Source: RGIG7949 sp045628845 (lineage in GTDB: Bacteria; Bacillota; Clostridia; Oscillospirales; Oscillospiraceae). Taken from it: 8,684 nucleotides of DNA. How positions within the stretch are numbered: the stretch's first letter is position 1; the number at the start of each line of letters is the position of its first letter. Location: positions 1 to 8,684 of the forward strand of contig JAZQQE010000089.1 in NCBI GenBank assembly GCA_045628845.1. The letters are read 5' to 3'. The notes below the pieces were generated by a model that was given only the letters and a program-made list of their open reading frames with translations, made no database searches and had not been told where the DNA came from. This document shows, piece after piece, positions 1 through 5,914 of the stretch. The translations under genes and the position numbers were made by a program.

Positions 1-663
1 GACGACACCGTTTACAACGGTCACGGGCTCGCCGCGGACGGTGACCGTACTGCTGCCGAGCGCGTTCACGGTGTGAAAATCGGTGTTGGACGCTTCGGCT
101 TTGCCGAAGGTCGCTCCGACTGCGGCTATCGCGGCGATAACATCGGCCTTTTCATCGTCGTCGAAGGTCTTGTCGGAGAAAACGTCGAACGTGCTGTCGG
201 TGGTGGAGATGACGAAAATATCGCCGGCACCGATATCAGCGGTGATGGTCTTTTCGTTTCCGCGGTTGATGATGACGAAATCGCCGATGATGGTCCCGGC
301 TTCGACGACGGTGACGGAGCCTTCCGCTTTGGTCGGGGCGATGTAGCATTCAACTTCTGATCCACTTTCCTCGTAGTCGTAGTCTCCTGCTTTGACCGGC
401 TGTACATTCCAGGTCCAGGTCAGGCCGTTCTTGGATACTGTATTTGCGCTGTTGAGCACGTATGTTTCGGTGCCGTTTGTAAGCGTCAAGGCGTAACCGT
501 CGGGGATCTCGCTTACTTCGAGACCGGTGAACGTCTTGGACACCGTGATGTAGTTGGGGGTCGCATCCGTGTCGGGACCGGCAGCGATGGCGCATGTAAA
601 CAGGCTCATCGTCAAGCAGATCACTAAGAGAAATGCAAACACTCCCTTGATAGCCTTTGTCAT
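1..663 (-). CDS. Secreted adhesin/pilin-like surface protein, N-terminal 221 residues (runs off left edge)
   Basis: The reading frame opens at ATG 663-661 and stays open to base 1, so only the first 221 codons are in the window. A GGAG Shine-Dalgarno (672-675) lies 8 nt before the ATG. Residues 1-27 form a signal peptide: Lys at 3 and 6, a hydrophobic core at about 8-23, and an AIA-type signal peptidase I site near residue 27. Cys24 is not in a good lipobox because Thr precedes it. The mature part is acidic, rich in Thr, Val and Ser, and beta-strand-like. Residues 39-46 (ITVSKTFT) followed by a GLEVSEIPDGY segment resemble the Ig-like/isopeptide (Cna-B/SpaA-type) domains of Gram-positive adhesins and pilins; this is recognised by eye and is not certain. 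The c-di-GMP riboswitch just upstream fits a surface-attachment role. Ile is almost always ATC here, while ATA is frequent in the neighbouring housekeeping genes. The C-terminus, where an LPXTG sorting signal might lie, is outside the window. Confidence 0.8.
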   Translation of the reverse strand, partial: MTKAIKGVFAFLLVICLTMSLFTCAIAAGPDTDATPNYITVSKTFTGLEVSEIPDGYALTLTNGTETYVLNSANTVSKNGLTWTWNVQPVKAGDYDYEESGSEVECYIAPTKAEGSVTVVEAGTIIGDFVIINRGNEKTITADIGAGDIFVISTTDSTFDVFSDKTFDDDEKADVIAAIAAVGATFGKAEASNTDFHTVNALGSSTVTVRGEPVTVVNGVV

Positions 664-695
664 TGTTTCTTCTCCTTTCGATTCTGGGTGGAGCG

Positions 696-781
696 GAAAA
701 TCCGGCAGCCGGGCTGACATGGCTTATGCGTTAGTCCCCGTGACTTTGCGTCGCGCCCTTTCGGACGGTTTGCTGTTTCTT
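696..781 (-). promoter_or_regulatory. Cyclic-di-GMP-I (GEMM-I) riboswitch aptamer
   Basis: On the minus strand the hallmarks of the GEMM-I aptamer appear in order. GCAAACC (767-773) opens P2. A 5-bp stem is capped by a GAAA tetraloop (759-762). Then comes GACGCAAAG (744-752), with the central A that intercalates the ligand. P3 follows, with ACGGGGACTAA on its 5' side and GTCAGCCCGGCTGCCGG on its 3' side. P1 can close by pairing GAAA (776-779) with TTTC (696-699). The base just before CAAACC is G (complement of 773). By the Vc2 numbering this is G20, the version that selects c-di-GMP; cGAMP-type GEMM-Ib aptamers carry A. The aptamer ends about 20 nt before the Shine-Dalgarno of the adhesin-like gene, with no terminator between, so control is probably at translation initiation. 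Motif recognition is firm; the direction of switching is inferred. Confidence 0.92.
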
Positions 782-1007
782 GACTTATCCTGATCGTATA
801 TAGATATTGTATTCAGGTCTGCGTCATGATGTGCTTGTGCGATGCGAGAATATCAGGACCCGTTCCTGCGAAAAATGATAGCATATCATATGACCTGATT
901 CCATGGTAAATGGCAACACATCTGGATTATTATGCCAATTCACTTGGAAGAAATCGAAAGGTCCTGCTGATTTTTACGTCTGCCTTTTGGCAAACGACAA
1001 TAAAACG
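782..1007. other. Intergenic region, no gene; should contain the adhesin/riboswitch promoter
   Basis: This stretch is less GC-rich than the rest of the window, and the short open frames across it look non-coding. On the minus strand a TATATA/TACAAT-rich patch at about 796-808 could hold the -10 for the riboswitch transcript, but no convincing -35 is seen at the right distance. Four short CCTGA/TCAGG words occur, on both strands (near 789, 811, 853 and 893), and CAGGA/TCCTG at 854-868 could form a small hairpin. None of these is strong enough to name an operator. Confidence 0.4.
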
Positions 1008-1050
1008 AAAGAGCCGGGCTCCCTTGTAAATAAAGAGATCCCGGCTCTTT
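1008..1050 (-). terminator. Strong hairpin terminator downstream of the tRNA remnant
   Basis: A perfect 11-bp inverted repeat, AAAGAGCCGGG (1008-1018) with CCCGGCTCTTT (1040-1050), encloses a 21-nt loop. On the minus strand it is followed by a T-rich tail (TTTCGTTTTATT). It begins a few bases after the CCA end of the partial tRNA copy, the same arrangement as the terminator after the intact tRNA-Arg, so it was probably the terminator of a former tRNA gene. On the plus strand the run CTCTTTTCAT could give weak termination in that direction too. Confidence 0.75.
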
Positions 1051-1055
1051 TCATA

Positions 1056-1084
1056 TGGCACCCCCGACGCGATTCGAACGCATG
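1056..1084 (-). pseudogene. 3'-terminal fragment of a tRNA-Arg gene
   Basis: 29 bases are identical to the 3' end of the intact tRNA-Arg at 1223-1251, covering most of the T stem, the T loop, the 3' acceptor strand, discriminator G and CCA. Identity stops abruptly at 1085. No matching 5' acceptor strand (GCCCCCG), D arm or anticodon arm is found upstream on the minus strand before the next terminator, so this is not a functional tRNA. It could be the remnant of a duplicated tRNA gene, a recombination scar, or one arm of an attachment site of an element now lost. Confidence 0.75.
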
Positions 1085-1174
1085 CGTACGGCGCGGTGCG
1101 CCGTGCGCGGGCTTATGGCCCCACTCGCTCGCCGCTTCGCGGCAACCGCTCAGGGATGCCGCGGCCATGCGTTC
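1084..1174. other. Highly structured spacer between tRNA fragment and tRNA-Arg terminator
   Basis: This roughly 90-nt segment can fold into a four-way-junction-like shape. A closing 9-bp stem pairs GAACGCATG (1076-1084, inside the tRNA fragment) with CATGCGTTC (1166-1174). Inside it are three hairpins: an 11-bp stem with a triloop (1084-1094/1098-1108, one G-U pair), a 4-bp stem (1109-1112/1118-1121) and a 5-bp stem with a triloop (1131-1135/1139-1143). No open frame here looks real; translations crossing it give the familiar artefact peptides of tRNA T arms. It could be an RNA, a small repeat, or debris of tRNA rearrangement. Confidence 0.5.
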
Positions 1175-1183
1175 TCACGCTCC

Positions 1184-1221
1184 GGGAAAAAGGAAAGACC
1201 GGAGCAAAAGCTCCGGTCTTT
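1184..1221 (-). terminator. Intrinsic terminator of the tRNA-Arg gene
   Basis: A perfect 12-bp stem, AAAGACCGGAGC (1194-1205) and GCTCCGGTCTTT (1210-1221), has a 4-nt loop. On the minus strand it is followed by CC and then TTTTTCCC, a U-tract. It begins one base after the CCA end of the tRNA. Confidence 0.88.
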
Positions 1222-1222
1222 G

Positions 1223-1299
1223 TGGCACCCCCGACGCGATTCGAACGCATGGCCTTTCGCTTAGGAGGCGAACGCTCTATCCTGCTGAGCTACGGGGGC
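1223..1299 (-). tRNA. tRNA-Arg (anticodon CCU)
   Basis: A 77-nt cloverleaf with encoded CCA. The 5' acceptor strand GCCCCCG pairs with CGGGGGT, giving a G1-U72 wobble at the end. The D stem is GCTC/GAGC. The anticodon stem is TTCGC/GCGAA with loop CTCCTAA, so the anticodon is CCT, reading the Arg codon AGG. The variable region has 5 nt. The T stem ATGCG/CGCGT carries loop TTCGAAT. The discriminator is G73. It has its own consensus promoter (1310-1338) and terminator (1184-1221), so it is a single-gene transcription unit. Confidence 0.96.
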
Positions 1300-1309
1300 A
1301 TCAAGGGTT

Positions 1310-1338
1310 ATAATATCGGTTGGGAGAGCGTTTGTCAA
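1310..1338 (-). promoter_or_regulatory. Consensus SigA-type promoter of tRNA-Arg
   Basis: On the minus strand TTGACA (1338-1333) is followed by a 17-nt spacer and TATTAT (1315-1310). The -35 is a perfect match, the -10 differs from consensus at one base, and the spacing is ideal. The predicted start of transcription is near 1303, only a few bases before the mature tRNA 5' end at 1299. Confidence 0.9.
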
Positions 1339-1372
1339 GTCTGCTTTTTGTTTCGCGGCGGGTCGGGTCATA

Positions 1373-1400
1373 TTGAAAAATCCTTTTTTTGTGGTAAACT
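1373..1400 (+). promoter_or_regulatory. Probable SigA promoter of the ATPase-murT-gatD operon
   Basis: TTGAAA (1373-1378), a 16-nt spacer, then TAAACT (1395-1400). It lies in the short divergent gap between the tRNA-Arg promoter and the ATPase gene. The predicted start of transcription, about 7 nt after the -10, falls at or next to the ATG at 1408, so the message may be leaderless. Confidence 0.55.
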
Positions 1401-1407
1401 GTAAACA

Positions 1408-3843
1408 ATGAAAAAAATACGTCAGAAAAAAGACGGAGCTTCCGCCGCCGCGCATACCGCAAGGCGTGCCGTTGCGTGCGTTGAGACGTCCGCCGAACAG
1501 GGGCTCAGCCGCGCTCAGGTCGAGGAGAGACTTGGGGGAGGCTGGGCAAACACGCCCGTTGAGTCCCCGACGAGGTCGGTCGGGCGCATAATCCGCGACA
1601 ACGTGCTGACGTACTTCAACCTCGTGTTCACGGTACTCGCGGTGCTCGTGCTGATAGCGGGCGGCCTGCGCGACCTGCTGTTTTACGTGACGATAGTCGT
1701 CAACGCGCTCATCGGAATAGTGCAGGAGCTCCGCTCGAAGAAGACGCTCGACGCGCTGTCCCTCGTCGCCGCACCGAAGGCGACCGCCGTGCGTGACGGC
1801 GCGGAGGTGACGGTGCCCGCCGCGCAGCTCGTGCGCGACGACGTCGTCGTATTCTCCGCGGGTGACCAGATATGCGCGGACGCGGTCGTGCTCTCCGGCG
1901 ACGTGCAGGTCAACGAATCGCTCATCACCGGCGAGGCGGACGAGATACCCAAGACTCCGGGCTCCGAGCTCCTTTCCGGCAGCTACGTCATATCCGGAAC
2001 GTGCCGCGCGCGCCTGACCGCCGTCGGCGCCGACTCCTTTGCCTCGCGGCTGACGCTCGAAGCCAAGCGCCATCAGAAGGCGACCCAGTCGGAGATGATG
2101 AGCTCTCTGACGAAGCTCGTCAAAATAATCGGTATAATCATCATCCCGGTCGGCATAGTGCTGTTCCTCAATCAGTTCCTGCACCTGCACATGACCTGGA
2201 ACGATTCCATACTCAAAACGGTCGGCGCGCTCGTCGGGATGATACCCGAGGGGCTGTATCTGCTGACCTCGATAGCACTCGCCGTGTCCGTCATACGTCT
2301 CGCGCAAAAGCGCACGCTGACGCACGACCTCGCCTGCATCGAGACTCTCGCGAGGGTGAACGTCCTCTGTGTGGACAAGACCGGCACGATAACGGAGCCT
2401 GAAATGCTCGTTGAAAACGTGGCTCTGCTGTGTCCGGACCGCTTCATCATGGACGACGTGCGCATGATAATGGCGGACCACACCGCCGCTCACGGGCGCG
2501 ATAATGAGACGGAAAAGGCACTTGCCGACTATTTTAATGATGCGCCGATGCGCCGCGCCACGGGCGTGATCCCGTTCACGTCGCGCACGAAGTTCGCGGG
2601 GACGGTGTTCGAGGGCGACGAGACGTACCTCATAGGCGCTCCGGAAATATTGCTCGGCGAACGCTTCGGGGAATTCTCAGAGATGCTCGAGCCCTACTAC
2701 GAGTCGGGCAGCCGCGTGCTGATGCTCGTCATGTACGACGGCGCGCTCGATACGGAGATGCCGGTCGGCTCGCGCGTCCTGCCGATAGCGCTCATTACGC
2801 TCACCAACCGCATCCGCGCCGCCGCGCCCGCGACGTTCGACTTCTTCCGCAAGCAGGGCGTCGCGATAAAGGTCATATCCGGCGACAATGCGCGCACCGT
2901 CTCCGGCATAGCACAGAGAGCGGGGATAGAGGGCGCGGAGAACTTTGTCGACGCACGCGAGCTCGACACGGACGCGAAGATATACGACGCTGCCCTGCGC
3001 TGCACGGTATTCGGCCGCGTGACGCCGGAGCAGAAGCGTAAGCTCGTACGTGCACTGAAGGCCGCGGGTAACACCGTCGCCATGACGGGCGACGGCGTGA
3101 ACGATGTGCTCGCCCTGAAGGAGGCCGACTGCAGCGTCGCGATGGCGTCGGGCAGCGACGTCGCGTGTCAGGTGTCGCACATCGTGCTCATGGATTCGGA
3201 CTTCGCGGCGATGCCGAGCGTCGTCGGAGAGGGCCGCCGCGTCATAAACAACATCGAGCGCAGCGCTGCGCTCTTCCTCGTAAAGAACATCTTTTCGATG
3301 CTCATGGCGCTCATATCGCTTGCCGCGGGCTTCATGTACCCCGTGGAGGCGACGCAGCTCTCCCTCGTCAGCACGTTCACGATAGGTCTGCCGAGCTTCG
3401 TGCTCGCGCTCGAACCGAGCACGGGCGTCGTGACGGGCAGATTCCTGAAAAACGTCCTGCTGCGCGCCCTGCCGGCGGGCGTCGCATACGTGGTGCTGCT
3501 GCTCGGCGTGATAGCCTTCGGCGGAGCGTTCGACATGGACGCGGCGCAGGTTTCCACGATATGCGCGATGCTGCTCGCCGTGGCGGGCGTGGTCGTCGTG
3601 TTCAGGGTATGCAAGCCGTGGACGAAGCTTCGTAAGCTCATGTTGATCGTCATCGCCGCGGCTCTGCTGTTCAGCTGCCTGTTCATGCGCGGCTGGTTCA
3701 AGCTCGAGCTTCTCACGCTCAGCTCCGTGCTCGTCCTCGTTACGTTCTCTCTGCTCACCCCGGCGCTTATTGACTGGCTATACAGACTGATGGACAAGGC
3801 GCTCGCCGCCCTTGCCCGCAGGAAAGGAAAACACTCGACATGA
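1408..3843 (+). CDS. CtpE-like cation-transporting P-type ATPase (probably Ca2+)
   Basis: An 811-residue P-type ATPase of the inner membrane that would use ATP to move a cation. Visible motifs are: actuator-domain TGE at 174-176; PEGL at 280-283 in membrane helix 4 (part of the ion-binding site); DKTGT at 323-327 with the phosphorylated Asp323; the ATP-binding SGDN at 491-494; and the hinge TGDGVND at 560-566. Membrane helices lie at about 64-105 (two), 238-258, 270-298, and six between about 622 and 787, making ten as in P2-type pumps. PEGL followed by YLLTSIALAVSVIRLA resembles mycobacterial CtpE, a calcium-uptake ATPase of similar length; the substrate is inferred, not shown. No N-terminal heavy-metal-binding CXXC domain is present. 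No Shine-Dalgarno precedes ATG 1408; this start is chosen because no better one follows before the conserved N-terminal region. The stop overlaps the start of murT by 4 bp (ATGA). Confidence 0.9.
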   Translation: MKKIRQKKDGASAAAHTARRAVACVETSAEQGLSRAQVEERLGGGWANTPVESPTRSVGRIIRDNVLTYFNLVFTVLAVLVLIAGGLRDLLFYVTIVVNALIGIVQELRSKKTLDALSLVAAPKATAVRDGAEVTVPAAQLVRDDVVVFSAGDQICADAVVLSGDVQVNESLITGEADEIPKTPGSELLSGSYVISGTCRARLTAVGADSFASRLTLEAKRHQKATQSEMMSSLTKLVKIIGIIIIPVGIVLFLNQFLHLHMTWNDSILKTVGALVGMIPEGLYLLTSIALAVSVIRLAQKRTLTHDLACIETLARVNVLCVDKTGTITEPEMLVENVALLCPDRFIMDDVRMIMADHTAAHGRDNETEKALADYFNDAPMRRATGVIPFTSRTKFAGTVFEGDETYLIGAPEILLGERFGEFSEMLEPYYESGSRVLMLVMYDGALDTEMPVGSRVLPIALITLTNRIRAAAPATFDFFRKQGVAIKVISGDNARTVSGIAQRAGIEGAENFVDARELDTDAKIYDAALRCTVFGRVTPEQKRKLVRALKAAGNTVAMTGDGVNDVLALKEADCSVAMASGSDVACQVSHIVLMDSDFAAMPSVVGEGRRVINNIERSAALFLVKNIFSMLMALISLAAGFMYPVEATQLSLVSTFTIGLPSFVLALEPSTGVVTGRFLKNVLLRALPAGVAYVVLLLGVIAFGGAFDMDAAQVSTICAMLLAVAGVVVVFRVCKPWTKLRKLMLIVIAAALLFSCLFMRGWFKLELLTLSSVLVLVTFSLLTPALIDWLYRLMDKALAALARRKGKHST

Positions 3844-5204
3844 GATTTTATCTGGCACTTTTCGCGGGAAAGATCATCACGCTCCTGCTCCGAATCCTCG
3901 GCCGCAAGGGCACGTATCTCTCCGGCAAGATCGCACTCAAGCTATGCCCCGACCTCATCGCGCGCATCAAAAAGCCCGCGAAGGTACTCGCCGTGACGGG
4001 AACGAACGGCAAGACCACCGTCACCAACCTCATCAGCGACGCGCTCGATGCGACGGGCTGCCGCGTACTCTCCAACCGCTACGGCTCGAACATCGCCGCG
4101 GGAGTAGCCTCCGCGCTCATCGACGGGTCGACGCTGACGGGAAAGCCGAAGTATGACGCCGCCGTCCTCGAATGCGACGAGCGGAGCGCAAGGCTCATAT
4201 TCCCGGGCCTGCGCCCCGATCTTATACTGATAACGAATCTCTTCCGCGACTCCATGCGCCGCAACGCGCACCCGGAGTACATCGCGGATTTTCTCGCCTC
4301 CGGCATCCCCGCGGGGACGGAGCTGCTGCTCAACGCCGACGACCTCATCTCCTGCCGCATAGCGCCGGAGTGCCCACGTACGTATTTCTCGTTCGACAGG
4401 CAGGACTTCGAGCGCGAGCCGTGGGACAATATCGTCATGGACGTGAGGCTCTGCCCTGAGTGCGGCGCGCCGATAGAGTGGGAGAGCCGCCGTTACAACC
4501 ACATAGGCCGCGCGAAATGCTCCAAATGCGGCTTCACCTCGCCGCAGGCGGAGGTGCGCATGATAAGCGCCGACCGCGGAACGATGCGCGGAGTCATCGA
4601 CTTCGGCACGGAAACGCAGGAGGTGCGCCTTCACGGCAACGCCGTATATAATATGTACAATACCCTCGCCGCCGCGGCTGCCCTCGTCAAGCTCGGTGTC
4701 GCGCCCGCGGATGCCGTGAAGGGGCTAAACGGCGTGGACATCGTCTCCTCCCGCTTCACCGAGGAGACGATAGGGGAGAGAAAGCTCACCATGATAATGG
4801 CGAAGGGCCTCAACGCCGTCGCCTGCTCGCGCTCCTTCGACTACGTGAACGCCGCCGAGGGGAAGAACACGGTCGTCCTTATGCTCGACGACGTGTTCGA
4901 CGAGAAGGAGAGCTCGGAAAACATCGCGTGGCTGTACGACGCGGACTTCGAGCTGCTCGCGGGCGAAAACGTCGTGCGGGTCGTGACCGTCGGCGTGCGC
5001 CGCTTCGACAGCAGACTGCGCCTGCTCCTCGCGGGCGTGGACGACGGGAAGATACACACGGCGAAGGACCTCGACGAGGCCTGCACGATGGTCGAGCCCG
5101 GCGAGTGCGGGCGTGTGTTCCTGCTCTATGAGCTCTACCGCGAGGCGGACGCCCGCCGCCTCTATTCGATGCTTGCCGATAAGCTGAGGAGGGCCGCGGA
5201 ATGA
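3840..5204 (+). CDS. murT: MurT, lipid II isoglutaminyl synthase, ligase subunit
   Basis: A 454-residue Mur-ligase-like protein. MurT activates the alpha-carboxylate of D-Glu in the lipid II stem peptide with ATP; its partner GatD supplies ammonia, giving D-isoglutamine. The P loop TGTNGKT is at 53-59. A four-Cys zinc ribbon typical of MurT lies in the middle domain (CPEC at 205-208, CSKC at 227-230). The NMYNTLAAAAA segment follows at 271-281. The C-terminal domain (DUF1727) includes WLYDADFE at 364-371, the region whose Asp completes the GatD catalytic triad in known complexes. Two usual motifs differ: the NPAG-like stretch reads AKGLNAVACSR (321-331), and the ND before the triad region reads LDD. 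A short hydrophobic N-terminus (about 4-20) may associate with the membrane. The gene overlaps the ATPase upstream and gatD downstream by 4 bp each, implying translational coupling. An AAAGGA ribosome site (3823-3828) precedes the ATG. Confidence 0.93.
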   Translation: MRFYLALFAGKIITLLLRILGRKGTYLSGKIALKLCPDLIARIKKPAKVLAVTGTNGKTTVTNLISDALDATGCRVLSNRYGSNIAAGVASALIDGSTLTGKPKYDAAVLECDERSARLIFPGLRPDLILITNLFRDSMRRNAHPEYIADFLASGIPAGTELLLNADDLISCRIAPECPRTYFSFDRQDFEREPWDNIVMDVRLCPECGAPIEWESRRYNHIGRAKCSKCGFTSPQAEVRMISADRGTMRGVIDFGTETQEVRLHGNAVYNMYNTLAAAAALVKLGVAPADAVKGLNGVDIVSSRFTEETIGERKLTMIMAKGLNAVACSRSFDYVNAAEGKNTVVLMLDDVFDEKESSENIAWLYDADFELLAGENVVRVVTVGVRRFDSRLRLLLAGVDDGKIHTAKDLDEACTMVEPGECGRVFLLYELYREADARRLYSMLADKLRRAAE

Positions 5205-5902
5205 AGATAGAGTATCTGTACCCCGAGCTCGGAAACCTCTTCGGAGACTCGGCGAATATTAAATACCTGCGCGCCTGCCTGCCGGACGCGGAGATAGTCA
5301 TGACGCACCTCGGAGACGAGCCCGCCTTCGTGTCAGGCACCGACCTGACCTACTGCGGCTCTATGACCGAGCGCGGCCAGCTGAAGGCTCTCGAAGCGCT
5401 CCGGCCGTACCGTGACGCGCTCGCGGAGGCCATAGAGCGCGGCGGCAGGTTCATAATGACGGGCAACTCCTTCGAGCTTCTCGGAGATTCCATAGAAAAC
5501 GGCGGAGAAAAGACCGTGGGCCTCGGCATACTCCCCATGCGCGCCGTCGTCGACGTGGCGCACAGAAAAAACTCGCTGCTCTTAGGCGAGGCCGACGGCG
5601 TGACGCTGACGGGCTTTACGAGCCGCTTTTCCGACGTGTACCCCGAGCCGGGGCTTGACGGCTTCATGAAGCTCGAGCGGGGCATAGGCGTCAATCCCGG
5701 AGCGGGAGCCGAGGGCGTGCGCCGCGGCAATTTCATCGGAACGTATATGCTCGGGCCGCTCCTCGCGCTCAACCCGGACTGGACGCGCGTGCTCCTGCGC
5801 GCGATGGGCTCCGATGCGGAGTCCGCCTACGCGGAGGCCGCCGGCGAAGCGTACAGAGTGCGTCTCGCGGAGTTCCGCGACATGAAGCGCAAGCTCGACT
5901 GA
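5201..5902 (+). CDS. gatD: GatD-family amidotransferase-like partner of MurT, catalytic Cys and His apparently missing
   Basis: A 233-residue protein in the position and size range of GatD, the class I glutaminase subunit that feeds ammonia to MurT. Family features are clear: N-terminal IEYLYPELGNLFGDSANI, the YCGSMTERGQ stretch where active GatD has a GGGQD-like loop, and GTYMLGPLLALNP near the end. The two residues that do the chemistry are not seen. The nucleophile elbow (usually CGGYQ.LG) reads TGNSFELLG at 87-95, placing Gly88 (or Thr87) where Cys belongs. The catalytic His in the usual YLHGP reads YMLGP, with Leu184. The only Cys residues are 26 and 52, neither at an elbow. A GGAGG ribosome site (5188-5192) lies 8 nt before the ATG, and the start overlaps the murT stop by 4 bp. 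The protein may be a structural pseudo-glutaminase, with MurT using free ammonia or another donor. The symbol is given by homology and context, not proven activity. Confidence 0.85.
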   Translation: MKIEYLYPELGNLFGDSANIKYLRACLPDAEIVMTHLGDEPAFVSGTDLTYCGSMTERGQLKALEALRPYRDALAEAIERGGRFIMTGNSFELLGDSIENGGEKTVGLGILPMRAVVDVAHRKNSLLLGEADGVTLTGFTSRFSDVYPEPGLDGFMKLERGIGVNPGAGAEGVRRGNFIGTYMLGPLLALNPDWTRVLLRAMGSDAESAYAEAAGEAYRVRLAEFRDMKRKLD

Positions 5903-5914
5903 AATAGTAAGAAA

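Noticed and set aside
73..407. Short open frames on both strands at the left end
   Set aside because: They lie in other frames of the secreted adhesin-like gene, which has a signal peptide, a ribosome site and an uninterrupted frame to the edge.
850..900. CRISPR-like or operator repeats from recurring CCTGA/TCAGG words
   Set aside because: Only 5-nt words with irregular spacing; expected by chance in a region of this size.
1056..1174. A second complete tRNA gene (for example with a long variable arm)
   Set aside because: No 5' acceptor strand complementary to the 3' end and no 7-nt anticodon loop could be found; the CATAA loop has only 5 nt.
903..1404. Overlapping plus-strand open frames with RRDSNA, APPTRFER and ILLSYGG peptides
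   Set aside because: These are the well-known false peptides made by translating the reverse complement of tRNA genes and their terminators; they overlap the tRNA-Arg and its partial copy.
1261..2493. 410-residue minus-strand open frame
   Set aside because: It is antisense to the P-type ATPase and runs through the tRNA; its Arg/His-rich composition is a shadow of GC-rich coding sequence on the other strand.
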